Assembly (NCBI GenBank): GCA_030411725.1
Contig: MU839840.1
Location: 744,001-808,000 of the forward strand
Direction of reading: 5' to 3'
Length of the DNA stretch: 64,000 nt
Origin: Echria macrotheca
Taxonomy: Eukaryota > Ascomycota > Sordariomycetes > Sordariales > Schizotheciaceae
Shown here piece after piece: positions 10,839 through 22,413 of this stretch. Each line of letters begins with the position of its first letter. The first letter of the stretch is position 1. The translations under genes were made by a program, and so were the position numbers. The notes under the pieces were generated by a model. It was not told the DNA's origin, made no database searches, and saw nothing but the letters and a program-made list of their open reading frames with translations.

Positions 10839-12392
10839 TTTTGTAGACGAAAATAAAAACCGACCGAGCGGTGTGTGTAAAGTTTAATAATTAAAAGATG
10901 AAAAGAAAGAAAAGGTCGAACCTGTCGAACGAGAGAAATAAAGTTGGAAGAGAACGCGGTAACGACAAAGAAGAAAGGGGAGAATAACATCGGCTCGGGG
11001 TTGGTAGGGAGGTAGGTATATATCGTCTTGACAGGAAGGAAGGAACACAAAAGAACAAAGAGCCGCAATCTATTATCTCGCATCGCATCTCTCTCGCTCG
11101 GCCTGTGCCGAGCAGATTTGAGGAGCCGCAACATCTCGGACGGCAGGGAAGAGGGCTACCGGAAACCGGCAGAAATGGCCGTCATGTTTTTTTCCGTTGG
11201 TGATCAGACAGACACACGGGGCTTCTGTTTGGCGCGGCGTCGATGCGTCCCACTCCCGTCTCCCGAGTACGCTACCTTACCCAGCTAGCTAGTCTGATGA
11301 CCTCAGAAGTTTGTCTGAACAGTTGATTTGCCGATCGACGCCTTGGTAAAAAGGGGGACATCGTAACCTGCAAGACTGCTGTTTGGATTTCGGGATGAGA
11401 CCGCATGGAGTTCTCTTTTTTGAGATGCTACGGCTTGGCGACGACCCCGTGCAACTACGGATAGAGTTGTCTGGGATAAGTTGGCGAACTGTCTCAACTC
11501 AATCCCGAACTCTCACGGATGCCCTCCTTTTTTTCTTTGCTGTTTCTCGAGGCAAATGGCATTTTCCATAATGCCAGGTCCAAGTCAACAATGAATGACG
11601 TGCCCCGGCTGAATTCCTCTCTTGCCCAGGTCCATGTCGGCAATCGTGATCGCCGCTGCCAGAGAAATATTGTCAAGGGGTAAAAAGGGTTCTCGCATTC
11701 ATCATGCCTTTTCGTCGCGGCGTTGCGGTCGCGGCTATTCTAAAGTTGCTGCCGACAGCTATCGGTCTTGCAGCAAATCCGGTCCCGGGCAAAAAATCGC
11801 ATTGCAGGCCAAGTCGGGTTTTGTCCAAAGTTTTTGTGGCGCCTTATCAAGTTTGTCGAGTTTGGCGGCAAGCTGGGACAAGTGACGGGATGAATGACTA
11901 AGCCAGCCACACGGCCAGCAAAGAACACCCTTCAGCTCCGGAAATGACGCTGGCCTTATCGCTCTCTCCTCATCCCCAACACATCCCCAACCCACAATGC
12001 CAACCTCGTTTTAAAGATTAATATTCATCATCTATGCTCTTGGTCGAACCACGACGCGAGGTTCAACCTGCGTTTCGACAAGCTCGGGTCAGCAGAGCCA
12101 GCTGATCAAAGCAAGTGCCCGGACTTGGTCTAAGCAAAATATATATACAAAAGGTAGTAGGTGAGCAGCCCGTTCAACTGGGGGGGGCGCCCGAGCCAGC
12201 CAGCGTCGCGCGCCTGGCATGGCGTCTCGTCTCGTGTCTCTTGCGTCTTCGTCTCGGGCCATCGGGGAGATGATGGCCGGGCTGACCCTTGGAAAAGGAC
12301 ATCGCTCATTAGTGTTCAAAAATCCCCAAACACCGCTAACCACCCGTTCCTGATAATAATGCCAATGAAAGGAATCGAGACGAGGAGCGAGC
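10839..12392. other. Intergenic, no gene seen
   Basis: Contains the promoter of the secreted protein on the left and the 3' flank of the GT32 gene on the right. Several overlapping short ORFs occur but none has a domain or a good start. Confidence 0.45.
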
Positions 12393-13787
12393 TCATGGCT
12401 TCTTCTTCTCCTCGTCGGGCTTTGCCGGCCTCTGCCCGTCTTGGGTCGGCGGGCCCTGGATCGCCTTCTCCTTGGCTTCTTGGGCGGCCCGGTCCTCCTC
12501 CTCCTTCTTCCTACGCGCATCCTCGGCCTCCTTCTTCTTCTTCCTCTCAAGCGCCTCCTTCTCGCGCTTGCGCTTCTCTTCTTCCTCCCGCCTGTTCCGT
12601 TCCACCTCCTCTACTATCCTCTTTTGTTCTTCTTCCGGCAGCTTCTCGAACTCGGCCACGTTGTGGTCCCACTTGTGGACGCACTCGTCGTTCCAGTTGC
12701 AACGCTCCACCTCGCCGTACGCCGGATGGCTGTAGCGGGGGTGGCGGCTGGGCCAGTTGGAGGCGTGGTAGTGGTGCCTCACGAGGGCGGCGCGGGCTTC
12801 GTGGTTACCGGAGTCCGAGTGGCCCTGGCCGGCGGCAAACGCCTCGACCGTCAGCACGAGCACACGGCTGACGACACGAGACTCGCTCATGTCGTGAAAC
12901 ATGTCCCAGTCGATTCTCTGGTTGGGGTTCTTCTTGTCGAGGTTCATCTGGTCCAGGATGGCGTTGGTGAACGCCGATGGGCCGGTGCCGCTGATGATCT
13001 GGTCGAAATCTAGCTGCACCTCGGCCAGCGGCACCTTTTGCTGCTCGGCAACTCCGTTGAGCCACGTCATGATCTGCTCGATCAGACGCATCATGACGGG
13101 AAGCTGGGGCTTGCACATAAACGTCCATTGGCAGAAGGACCGAGACTTGGGGCCCAGGATTGGGTGGTCCTTCCAGTCGGGCTCGTCAATCTCGACGCCC
13201 ACCACCATATCGATGTCCTTGTGGTCATAGCGGTCGGGGATGAACTTGGACATGGGCTTGAGGGCCTCGACGTCGATGTCGGCGTAGATGCCGCCCTCGG
13301 CGTACATGATGAGGTAGCGGAGCAGGTCGGCCTTGACGATGGCCGCCTTGACATTGCGGTAAAAGTCGACAATGTCGGGTCGGTCGAAGCCCTCGGGGCC
13401 AAAGTGCCACTCGACGTACCGCAAATCGTTGCCGTCGGTCAGCACCTCGTACCGCCAGTCGGGATTCTTGCGCGTCCATGAGCGCGCGGTATCAAGGTCT
13501 CGCTGCTCGAAGGCGAGCGGGCTGACCTTCCAGGTCTGCCATATCTTGTTGGGGAAGTCGCTTCGCACGGCCTTGGGCACCTGGACCTTTGCCGCCAACT
13601 GCGGGTGGACGTGCTGGCGGGAGCTCGAGTGGAAGAGGTTCAGATTGAAGATGAAGAGGATCAGAGCCACGGCGCCGAGGTAGAGCGGGAGGCATCGTCG
13701 GAACTGGGCGGGCAGTCGATTCCGCAGCTGGGCCGTGGTGGCTGCCAGCGTTGGGGAGCCCAGCGGCGAGGCGATCTTTGCGATCAT
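12393..13787 (-). CDS. OCH1-like alpha-1,6-mannosyltransferase (GT32)
   Basis: 464 aa, intronless. The frame is open further upstream to 13829, but only through a GTG; the first ATG (MIAKIASP) is at 13787. A type II signal anchor (about 31-52, LYLGAVALILFIFNLNLF) places it in the Golgi membrane with a lumenal catalytic part. The GT32 core is clear: FPNKIWQTWK, then LLRYLIMYAEGGIYADIDVE with the metal- and GDP-mannose-binding DxD. The last 90 residues are a charged Glu/Lys/Arg coiled coil (EEEQKRIVEEVERNRREEEE), longer than in yeast Och1. The family starts the outer chain of N-glycans. It is divergent with the acyltransferase at 15054 across about 1.27 kb. Confidence 0.9.
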   Translation of the reverse strand: MIAKIASPLGSPTLAATTAQLRNRLPAQFRRCLPLYLGAVALILFIFNLNLFHSSSRQHVHPQLAAKVQVPKAVRSDFPNKIWQTWKVSPLAFEQRDLDTARSWTRKNPDWRYEVLTDGNDLRYVEWHFGPEGFDRPDIVDFYRNVKAAIVKADLLRYLIMYAEGGIYADIDVEALKPMSKFIPDRYDHKDIDMVVGVEIDEPDWKDHPILGPKSRSFCQWTFMCKPQLPVMMRLIEQIMTWLNGVAEQQKVPLAEVQLDFDQIISGTGPSAFTNAILDQMNLDKKNPNQRIDWDMFHDMSESRVVSRVLVLTVEAFAAGQGHSDSGNHEARAALVRHHYHASNWPSRHPRYSHPAYGEVERCNWNDECVHKWDHNVAEFEKLPEEEQKRIVEEVERNRREEEEKRKREKEALERKKKKEAEDARRKKEEEDRAAQEAKEKAIQGPPTQDGQRPAKPDEEKKKP

Positions 13788-15053
13788 GGCCGGGGCGGGT
13801 AAATAAACAAAAACCGAAACGAAAGGCACAGACCGGGACGTGGTCGAGCAGCCGCTCTCTTCGAGCGCGCAACGTCAATTGAGAGCGTGGAGAGGCTCCG
13901 TTTTCATGAGCAGCAAGAAAAACGAGCGAAGGTGAAGAAAAGAAAATTACGCCAGCTGGTGGGTGGAGGAGGAGGGGGGCTGGAAGAGGAGAGGGAAAAG
14001 CCGAACCATCACAACCGAAAAAGCTCAGCTCTCGCCGTCCGGGGGCCCCGCCACCGACCTGTGGACTCTTATCATGTCTCAAGTCGCGTGTCTGGCTGCC
14101 CACCCAGCACGTCGACTTCATCATGGCCGACAGGCAATTTGGTCATTCGTGCCGCTCGGGCAGCCGGGGGTCTGGCATGAAGCTCCAATCAGTGGGTCCG
14201 AAAGCGCAGGACGCCAGTGCTGGCGACGAGGGCGCCGAGGCCTTCTCGAAAATCAAGGCGACGGTTTGTCGAGCATGCTGGTGCAGCGTCCCAGGAACAA
14301 TGTTCGTATCGGCCTGCCACTGGCCAATCGCAGCGGCCGGTGCCGGTCTGGACCGTGGGCTGCTGGCCTGGGACCCGGCAGGCAGTCCAACCGAAATAGG
14401 GGTGCCACCGCTCGTTGGCCAGCAGGGTCTGTCGCCGGAGGGGGGGATGCTGGGGGGCGCAGGCGTTTGTGGAAGAAACAGGTGCAGCCTCCGAAGCACT
14501 CGGCCTGGGCGATCGGGCGGCCCCCCTTCGTCCGGCCCACCCATTGGCCAGGTCCCCCGATCTCCTGCCACAGGCCCATGCTGCTGCCGAGATTGGGCCC
14601 ATGCTCGGTGTGGTGGGGTCCCAGCTCCCTCCTCGTCTCCCCTCGTCTCCCCTTGTCGCTGCCGCCGCGCCATGACAAAACAGGAGCGGCTCTCTCTCGA
14701 GCTGGTGGCTTGCCCCTTCCGCGCACCCTGTTCGAACTTGGAGCAGAATCGAACAACCACGCCCAACGGCGCGCCATGTTCGTCATTCCCCCTTTTCGCG
14801 ACTGAAATTGCCGACTTGCAGCCAGCGATCTTCAACGGCTTCGGCAGGGCATCCCAGGGCTCGAGTTAAATCAAACGGCGGCCCCGCACCAGGGTTCCCA
14901 GTTTCGCCGAGGCTTTGTCGCTTTTTTTCCTTGCCTGTGAAAAAAAGCGCGTGCGCGACGCGCCTGCTTTCCCGCTGGCCGCGACCCCAAATTGCCTGAA
15001 ACCCCGCCAGCACCTCCGGACCGGTCACCACGCCGCTCTCCGTTCATGTCGCC
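13788..15053. other. GC-rich divergent intergenic region
   Basis: Separates the GT32 gene (minus) and the acyltransferase (plus), so it should hold both promoters. Long overlapping ORFs occur on both strands but they reflect high GC, show no domain, and use low-complexity Gly/Arg/Pro codons. Confidence 0.5.
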
Positions 15054-16589
15054 ATGCATTCTCGGCGCGACGGTATTCTTGACGGGTCCGGCAGCCCCGG
15101 GGACCGCACTGCGTCGCCGTGGTTGTTTGATGGCAACCTCGGCCCCGGCCTGCCGGCGAAATGGAACGTCCTCCGCTGGCTGCGGCACATCGTCTGGCCC
15201 AAGAGCACGGGTGAACCCTCCAACAAGCCCCTGAGGCCGACGGCCTACCTCGACGGTCTCCGCGGCTTCTGCGCCTTTTTGGTTTATATCCACCATCACG
15301 AGCTGTGGGCGCACGGCGCCTTCAACTACTTCCGGTCGCTGTCGTTCGAGAACGCCTTTGGCTGGAGGGGGGAGTTCTACTTTGCGACCTTCTTCGGCAT
15401 CCGCAACTTTTTTACGGGGGGCCATCTCGCCGTCGGCAGCTTCTACGTCATCTCGGGATACGTCCTCACGGTCAAGCCGCTCGAGCTCATCCAGTCTGGC
15501 GACCTCATCAAGCTCGGCGATAATATCGCCTCGGCCTTCTTCCGCCGCTGGTTCCGGCTCTTCATCCCGCTCATCGTGACCACGTTCATCTACGTCACGT
15601 CCTGGCATGTTCTCGGTTACTGGAACTTCAACTGCGCCGCCAAGGGCACCATCGGCGAGGAGTGGTGGAACTGGTATGTCGAGTTCAAGAACTTTAGCTT
15701 CCTGTTCAAGGAGGGCCCGCCATGGGTCACCTACAACACGCATCTCTGGTCTATTCCGCTCGAGATGCGCGGCTCCATGGTCGTCTACATGGCCTCGCTC
15801 GCCCTCTCGCGCGCCACCACCAAGGCCCGGCTGATCTGCGAGGCCTTTATGGCCTTTTATTTTCTCTACATCGTCGACGGCTTCTACTGCGCCCTGTTCA
15901 TGGCCGGCATGTTGCAGGCCGACCTGGATCTCCTCGCCCGACGGCCCGATGGCTACTTCCCCCAGTTCCTCCGCCGCCTCGAGCCGTACAAGACGTTTAT
16001 CTTCTACCACTTCTTTGCCATCAGCATGTGGTGGGGCGGCGTGCCGTCGGGTACCACAAACATCGAAGATGTCAGGAATAACCCCGGCTGGTACTGGCTG
16101 TCATATCTCAAGCCGCAGGCTGTCTATGATCCCAAGTGGTTCTACCTGTTCTTCGCCGCCAACATGCTTGTCGCCTGCATCCCCCGCATCGGCTGGCTCA
16201 AGCGCTTCTTCGAGTCGCGCTTCTGTCAGTATCTCGGACGCATCTCGTTCGCCCTCTACCTCGTTCACGGTCCGATCCTGGCGTCTCTCGGCGACCGGAT
16301 CTATCACGTTGTCGGCTGGGTGCGCACGGCTGGTGATCACACGACAGAGCTCAACTGGTGGGCCAACCGGTTTCCCTTGCCCAAGGTCGGGCCGATGGGC
16401 TTGGAGATTGCCTTTTTGGTGCCGCACATCATCCTGCTGCCGCTCACGCTGTGGACGGCGGACGTGGTGACGCGCATGGTGGATGAACCGTCGGTGAAGT
16501 TTGCTCAGTGGCTGTACAAGCGGACGATTGGCGGCGGCGTCGAGCCCAAGCAGGAGGAGCAGGCGGTGGCACTGATGAGGTTGGCGTAG
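15054..16589 (+). CDS. Membrane acyltransferase, acyltransferase-3 family
   Basis: 511 aa, intronless, start ATG at 15054. The N-terminal YLDGLRGFCAFLVYIHH is the classic opening of acyltransferase-3 (PF01757) proteins, with the catalytic-type His pair in the first helix. About ten hydrophobic segments follow, including FAVGSFYVISGYVL-like, LFIPLIVTTFIYV and a late CQYLGRISFALYLVHGPI, which is the family's C-terminal signature. Members move acetyl or other acyl groups onto sugars, sterols or secondary metabolites across a membrane; the acceptor here is unknown. Facing a Golgi mannosyltransferase hints at glycan O-acetylation, but that is inference from position. Confidence 0.9.
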   Translation: MHSRRDGILDGSGSPGDRTASPWLFDGNLGPGLPAKWNVLRWLRHIVWPKSTGEPSNKPLRPTAYLDGLRGFCAFLVYIHHHELWAHGAFNYFRSLSFENAFGWRGEFYFATFFGIRNFFTGGHLAVGSFYVISGYVLTVKPLELIQSGDLIKLGDNIASAFFRRWFRLFIPLIVTTFIYVTSWHVLGYWNFNCAAKGTIGEEWWNWYVEFKNFSFLFKEGPPWVTYNTHLWSIPLEMRGSMVVYMASLALSRATTKARLICEAFMAFYFLYIVDGFYCALFMAGMLQADLDLLARRPDGYFPQFLRRLEPYKTFIFYHFFAISMWWGGVPSGTTNIEDVRNNPGWYWLSYLKPQAVYDPKWFYLFFAANMLVACIPRIGWLKRFFESRFCQYLGRISFALYLVHGPILASLGDRIYHVVGWVRTAGDHTTELNWWANRFPLPKVGPMGLEIAFLVPHIILLPLTLWTADVVTRMVDEPSVKFAQWLYKRTIGGGVEPKQEEQAVALMRLA

Positions 16590-19500
16590 AAAATGTAGTA
16601 TCATTGCTTGGCGTTGGGCATGTTTACGGATGTTTATTACAAGGATATGTCAAATTAGCAAAAGGCATCGTCATCATATGGCTTGAACATTTGGGGTCCC
16701 CGATCAGTTCGGTATAGATTATCTCTCTGGCTGGGCTAATGTAATGGAAATGGTTGAGATTTTATGAGAGACAGGGGCATGTCACATTGCTGTAACCAGG
16801 GAATTTCGGGTGGTGAAAATAGAGTTTGGGGAGCACTCGGACTCGGGCGTGGACTCGGCAATGAAGTGCACCTTCCAGATTCCCCCTGGAATTTTGATTG
16901 TCTGCTCGTCCTTTTGAAGAAGCTTTTAACCCCAGGAGCGACCATTGTCTTGTGCGCTTGTGTGCTTGTGTGTCTGGGGAAGTTTACCTACCGGGCTTGG
17001 CATGTTCCCGTCCCGACGACCGGGAAGCAACTTTTTATTTATCTGACGAGCTGCAGACAGTGCAGAAACATGTGGTGTCTTGGATGACGCCTCATTGAGG
17101 CTTATTCGTTTGAGTGAGACACACGAACCCTACTAGGAAAACTTGGCTTTGGACCGAGTTGTTGGGTCTCTCCCCGCTCTCTCTCCTGTCTCTCGCTCTC
17201 TCTCCGAAGTAACTTCCCCAGATTTTTGAGGGTTGTTTCTTCTCTTGTCAAAGATGGATCAATCTGGGGGGTGTGGACTAGCAGGTTCCCGAGATTGTGA
17301 CACTGAGTGGCAACGCTGAGTGGAGATACCCCCTGATTTGATAACAAGCTTTTTGTATCTGGGGCGAGTAGTGTGGCAGTGATCGACGATTTCTTGTCCA
17401 TTAAACCCGTTTTTTTTTTTTTTGAGGAAGGAGCTTTTTATCAAAATTACAGCATCTGCGGGCGCGGCACGGCAGATTTTTTGGGGTGTTGGTTCTTCTG
17501 TAAGTACATGCGGGTGCGGGTGTGGCACGGTTGTTTTACATGTGTTGAGAGAGACGAAAAGTTTGGGATCGACTTGCCGTGCTGTGTGCTGCAATTCGAG
17601 ATTGTCGTTGTTGCAGGACCTGGTTCGACAGGGATAGGGACAGGGGGTGGAAAGGGCCGAGGTAAACCGCGGGTGTAGTTTTGTGGTACCGCAAGCAGGG
17701 TCGTACCGTGCAATCACAAGCCAGAGGGGCGGTTTCTTGGCGGGTTGTTGTATATTTTCAGGGGCAAGTGTGGTGGGGGTTAAATTTGGTGGCCGTCTTT
17801 TTTTGAAGTTGGGAAAACTTTCGTGAGGGTGTGTGTGTGTTTACGGCGGGTAGAAAAGGAATCATGTTGGCGTCTACACTAGTCTCTTGCTGTGTAGTGT
17901 AGTGTAGATCTTCGATGGTGACGAGCAAAGACGTGTTCGTATCCATGGAATTGTTGCAAGTCCGGGAAAGGTAACCACCGCCATGCCAAGGACAATGCAA
18001 GTTAAAATGGATTCCTTATCGATAATCGAGGACCAACCCAACAAGGCACACATCTCCGGTGGGATCGACATCACCACTAACTAGCGAAAGGCGAAAATGC
18101 CCTCCACATACCCCAGAAAAGCATCGTCGAGGACAAGAACCGCCGACTGCAACAGTCGCGCTGCAGTGGTGATCGAAGGAATCGATGCAAGCCCGGCTGC
18201 CAACAATTTTTTTGACAGGCGCGGCGCCAACGAAAATGTACCCCACCCTCTCCTGCCAAGACTACCAATACCACTCTCCCCCTCATCGACTTCCTGGAAT
18301 CATCCCTGTAGTCGCCGAGGAACCTGAGAAAAGGGGAGGATATCCACATGTGATTCTGGATTCTGGGTTGTTAGATCCACAGAACTCAGGTGATGGTCTG
18401 TGTGTGGTACGAGTACGGATAGACTAACTACTGCGTACTAGTCTATGCTAGCTGCTGGAGCTACTGTGTAGAACAGAGGCTATTGGCGGTGGTTTATGCG
18501 TATTGGTTCACTTTGAAGCCAATCGATCCGGTGACGTGGAGATGGGACTGGTGCCAACTGTTGAAAATGCCCCATCAGTTCAGGACATACCTCCAGCGCA
18601 CCCGTGTGGTGGACTGGGTGCAAAACCTGGATGGTTTACTCTATTGTTACTTACCTAGGTAAGGTATGCTGACCTCGAGGCTCTTCAAGTGCTCCAGATA
18701 CTTGAACTAACTCGAGGAATCCGATACAAGACGCTACAAGGTTATTCAAGTAGTTGATATTTGATATTTCTTGCGCGTTAGTACCTTAGCCTCACGATTT
18801 CTCATACCGCGCTTGCAGCCTTGCATACATACCTATGTGTAATACGCGTGTTACATTTAGAGATGCCCCCTAGTGTAAAGCTCTTCAAACCATCGGAACC
18901 TAGAAGCCTTGCGCCGTCGCGCCGGGGTCATCCCGATCGGGTCAAGATCTCGCGCCCTCCTCGGACAACAAGGCTGAATACTGACCGGCAGAGGGCTGTG
19001 CCCAATATATGGATGCTGGGTCTAGAGCTTTCAATCTGCTATCAAATCGCCACATCCGTGTTTTACATAGCTCACGCGGTAGCCTGAAGACGAAAAGAGA
19101 TTCCGTAGATACTGAACCGGTGAGTCTTGAACATCAAGGTTACCCGGCGGGTTTTACGATATTAAGAATAAGCTAGAAAGTGAAAGTATAGAGAACTGCC
19201 AGGTGTGTAGCATTGATCTACTCTTTTGCTTCCTCCACGAGTTGGATCAGTTATGGTCATGGTAATACTGCTGGACTTGGAAAGCTGGTCATAGTAATAC
19301 TGATACTGAGGAAGCAGTCTGACTCAGATTACCGGATGACACCCAAGGCTTCCATATTATGCCTTATGATATCTCCAGTATTGGAGCTGGGAACACCCGT
19401 GCGTGGTGTGTGCCCTCTGGAAACGCACCAATACACTCCGGCCGTATTTTCCTGGTAAGATCGGGTTTAGATTGCCAGGGCGTCCAGGTATTGGAGGGTT

Positions 19501-19827
19501 GAGTAGTGGTTTGCCTTGCAGGGCTGCGAGATACAATATGCGAGTTCGGAGCTAGCACCTAGATGACAGGATCTCGGAGCGTTGTTCTCTATATATGGGC
19601 TCTGATACTGATGTGTTTGTTCTGGCACGCACAATGAGTCATGTAGATAGTCTTCAATATAGATACGGTTTCTACGTCTTGTGATAACTCCTAATAAGCC
19701 CCCCAACAGTGTCACCGGCTCTCAGCCTCGTAAGCAAGCCCCAAACACCACTCATACAGCTCCATCTAAATGCACACATGTCCAACCACAACGCCATCCA
19801 ATGCTATCGACATCTAACCCCGCTAAA
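16590..19827. other. Long intergenic stretch, no gene seen
   Basis: About 3.2 kb without a supportable gene. It holds T-rich and GT-rich tracts (17409-17422, 17826-17840) and TACCTAGGTA motifs near 18650. It may hide a noncoding RNA or a very short gene, but nothing in the sequence picks one out. Confidence 0.45.
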
Positions 19828-20955
19828 TCACAGATTCGCCTGCTGAATCTGCACACCATACTTGGCCTCAAACTCCTTGCTAAACGGCTGATCAATATAC
19901 CCAATCGGACTCCCCCGGAAGTAAAACGTATTCGCATCGTACGGGTTCAACGGAATCCCCTCGCGCACGCGGAACGGCAGGTCAGGCGTCGAGATAAAGT
20001 ACCGCCCAAAGGTAGCCACAACGTCCTTGTCGGGATACTGCCTGTCCACGAGATCCCTCGCAGACTCCGCATCTAGGTCTCCTGCGATCAGTACAGGCCC
20101 ATTGAACAAATCCACCACAAAGTCGAGGCTATCCTCCTTGTCCTGCACGATCGTCCGGTTGCCGTAGATGCCCGACCGCACGACATGGACGTACGCCAGC
20201 CGGTGCCGGCCAATCTTGCGGATCACGTCCGAGAACTGCGGGACCGGGTCGGCCATGCGCATGCCCTGGAACGTGGTCCAGGGGCTGAGCCGGATGGCAG
20301 TGCGCTCGGCGCCGACGGCGGCCACGACAGCATCGACGACCTCGACCGCAAACCGCGACCGGTTCTCGACGCTGCCACCGTACTCGTCCGTGCGCCGGTT
20401 GCACGTGTCCTGGATGAACTGGTCGACAAGATAACCATTGGCGCCGTGGACCTCGACGGCATCAAAACCCGCGGCGATGGCGTTGCGCGCGGCCGTGGCG
20501 TAGTCCGCCACCGTCTGCCGGATCTCATCGACCGTCATGGCCTCCGGGACTACATACCCATCACCGATGGGCACCGCGCTCGACGATTTGATGCGGAACC
20601 CTTCCTCGTCAGCGACCTCCTGGCGCGCGGCGCGGCCGAGCGCCCACAGCTGGCAGACCAGAAAGCTGCCGCGGGCGTGGACGGCGTCGGTGATCTTCTT
20701 CCAGGCTGCGATCTGCGCGTCCGTGTAGATGCCCGGCACGTTGCGGTAGCCGCCCGACTTGGCCGACATGAAGGTGGCCTCGGTGATCAGCAGGGTGCCG
20801 GGGACAGAGGCGCGCTGGCGGTAGTATTCCAGCTGGAGGGCCGTCGGGACGTGGGCGTCGTCGGCGCGGTACCGGGTGAGCGGGGCCATGGCGATGCGGT
20901 GCTGGACGGTCATGTTGCCGATCTGCAGTGGTTGAAAAAGGCGTGATCCAGACAT
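19828..20955 (-). CDS. Old yellow enzyme, NADH:flavin oxidoreductase
   Basis: 375 aa, intronless, ATG at 20955. The FMN-binding TIM barrel of the OYE family is complete: MAPLTRYRA with Thr27 near the flavin, GYRNVPGIY, then VEVHGANGYLVDQF with His170, Asn173 and Tyr175 in the substrate-binding H-x-x-N-x-Y arrangement, NRRTDEYGGSVENR, and the closing LNPYDANTFYFRG. The enzyme reduces activated C=C bonds (enones, nitro-olefins) with NAD(P)H in the cytosol. Fungal copies act in detoxification and in secondary metabolism. Its upstream region runs within 25 bp into a poly-G run and then an assembly gap, so its promoter is not reliably assembled. Confidence 0.95.
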   Translation of the reverse strand: MSGSRLFQPLQIGNMTVQHRIAMAPLTRYRADDAHVPTALQLEYYRQRASVPGTLLITEATFMSAKSGGYRNVPGIYTDAQIAAWKKITDAVHARGSFLVCQLWALGRAARQEVADEEGFRIKSSSAVPIGDGYVVPEAMTVDEIRQTVADYATAARNAIAAGFDAVEVHGANGYLVDQFIQDTCNRRTDEYGGSVENRSRFAVEVVDAVVAAVGAERTAIRLSPWTTFQGMRMADPVPQFSDVIRKIGRHRLAYVHVVRSGIYGNRTIVQDKEDSLDFVVDLFNGPVLIAGDLDAESARDLVDRQYPDKDVVATFGRYFISTPDLPFRVREGIPLNPYDANTFYFRGSPIGYIDQPFSKEFEAKYGVQIQQANL

Positions 20956-20979
20956 GGTGGAAGTGGTGAGGGGCGATAA

Positions 20980-21003
20980 GGGGGGGGGGGGGGGGGGGGG
21001 GGG
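20980..21003. repeat. Poly-G run, 24 nt
   Basis: Uninterrupted G homopolymer 25 bp upstream of the OYE start codon; possibly an assembly or sequencing artefact beside the gap. Confidence 0.9.
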
Positions 21004-21091
21004 TGGTTGTGTTGGTTAAAATACGCAGTTGAACGTTGAAGTGGGGGAAAAAGGCAATCGCCGACCCGCAATGTTTTTGTTTTTTAAAAAT

Positions 21092-21101
21092 NNNNNNNNN
21101 N
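21092..21101. other. Assembly gap (10 N)
   Basis: Ten N bases followed directly by 51 C bases (21102-21152). The 60-70 bp before the gap and after the C run are near copies of each other, so the true sequence between 20980 and 21240 is uncertain. Confidence 0.98.

Positions 21102-21152
<51 letters not shown>
21102..21152. repeat. Poly-C run, 51 nt
   Basis: Homopolymer directly after the N gap; length is unreliable. From 21153 to 22017 I see no gene. Confidence 0.9.
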
Positions 21153-21153
<1 letters not shown>

Positions 21154-22017
21154 AGGGGGTTTGTTAGGTGACTATACGAAGTTGAACTTTGAAGTCGAGG
21201 AAACAGGCAATCGACGACCCGGATTGTTGATATATATTCCACATCTGGATTCTGGAGAATCTGGACGCAGCGTTGGCGGGCTGACAAATTGTGCGGCGCC
21301 AATTGTGCCGGCTCCATCATGGTGGCGCTGTCAAACTCTGCCGTTGATGCGAGACGAATCCACGGCACCCATCTGCCGGGCCCCTTCGAGTCATGGACTT
21401 GGATTACCTACGCCTCTATCCAGTATTTTGGCCGACGAAAGAGTTTTTTGTTTACAGCTTGCGAACCTCGGCTCTCGCTCTTATCCAACTAGATAACTGA
21501 TTAGAAAATTTCTGATCAACAAATTTCAACATTTTCACCGTGTTATCCCCGCTTAGTAATGAAGAGTTGTTGAATCGTCCCGGCGGGGTCCCGAATGCCG
21601 TGTGCGGACGCAGGCCCGGGACTCCGAGCAGTGCCGAGCCGCGATCTGGGCTTACTAACTCGATCCGCCGACACCACGGCACTGCATCGGATCGGCCGGG
21701 CGGTTACGGATACTATTGGGCCACTTTGAATCTATATCAAGAATGACTACCTCTCTGCGTAATAGCCCCTGAAGCTGTTAGTAGTGAGTCGGGAATATTT
21801 CTGAACGACGAAATGCCTACTTAGAGATATCCCGAACCAAAGCCGGTGAATGTGACAGAAGACTTCAAAGCGGCATCGCAAGGCGGTATCAATTCATGGA
21901 AAAGAAGACTGAAGGATGCCCTGGGTGTAAGGTTCTCATCTCATTAGTTTCCTGAACCCGGACATCGCCCTAGTTCTCATCTTATTGTTTACATAGGTCG
22001 CTAACAAATGCACAGCA

Positions 22018-22413
22018 TCAACCGTCGTTACTAGCATCGCCAGCTTCCTGTCTCTCAGTGCCGTCTTGTGGAGTGACTTTGCCTTCTGCAGGACCGTCAC
22101 CCCGCGGACAAGGCGGTGTCGCAGCCTTCTCAGCTTCAGATTTGTTAATCCATGAAACTCGAGCTCGGACCTTGATAAGATCGTCTTCATATGCGGGATC
22201 ATCCTCTAAGCGTTTTGCTATGACCCATTTGAGAACGGCCTGACGGTAGACAGCCGGATCGATCTTGGCCGGGGCCTCGATGAAGATGTCCTTATTCCAC
22301 GGGTCGGCGTGGATCAAATAACGGACGGGGAATGGGACGTCAGCCGCATGGTCTGCTTCGTACTGTTTGAAGACGACGTCGCGCCAGGTCCGGTTGAGGT
22401 TTCTGCTTGTCAT
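22018..22413 (-). CDS. Hypothetical protein
   Basis: 131 aa, intronless, ATG at 22413 (MTSRNLNRTWRDVVFKQY); the frame continues upstream only through a TTG. The first 95 residues look folded, with alternating aromatic and charged residues (VRYLIHADPWNKDIFI, YRQAVLKWVIAKRLEDD). The last 35 are a Gly/Asp/Pro-rich disordered tail. No signal peptide, membrane segment or known motif is visible. The folded-looking start and normal fungal codon use favour a real gene, but I do not recognise the family. Confidence 0.55.
   Translation of the reverse strand: MTSRNLNRTWRDVVFKQYEADHAADVPFPVRYLIHADPWNKDIFIEAPAKIDPAVYRQAVLKWVIAKRLEDDPAYEDDLIKVRARVSWINKSEAEKAATPPCPRGDGPAEGKVTPQDGTERQEAGDASNDG

Noticed and set aside
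13963..14835. Overlapping 230-280 aa ORFs on both strands
   Set aside because: High-GC intergenic DNA between two divergent genes. Both strands are open at once and the translations are Gly/Arg/Pro-rich without motifs.
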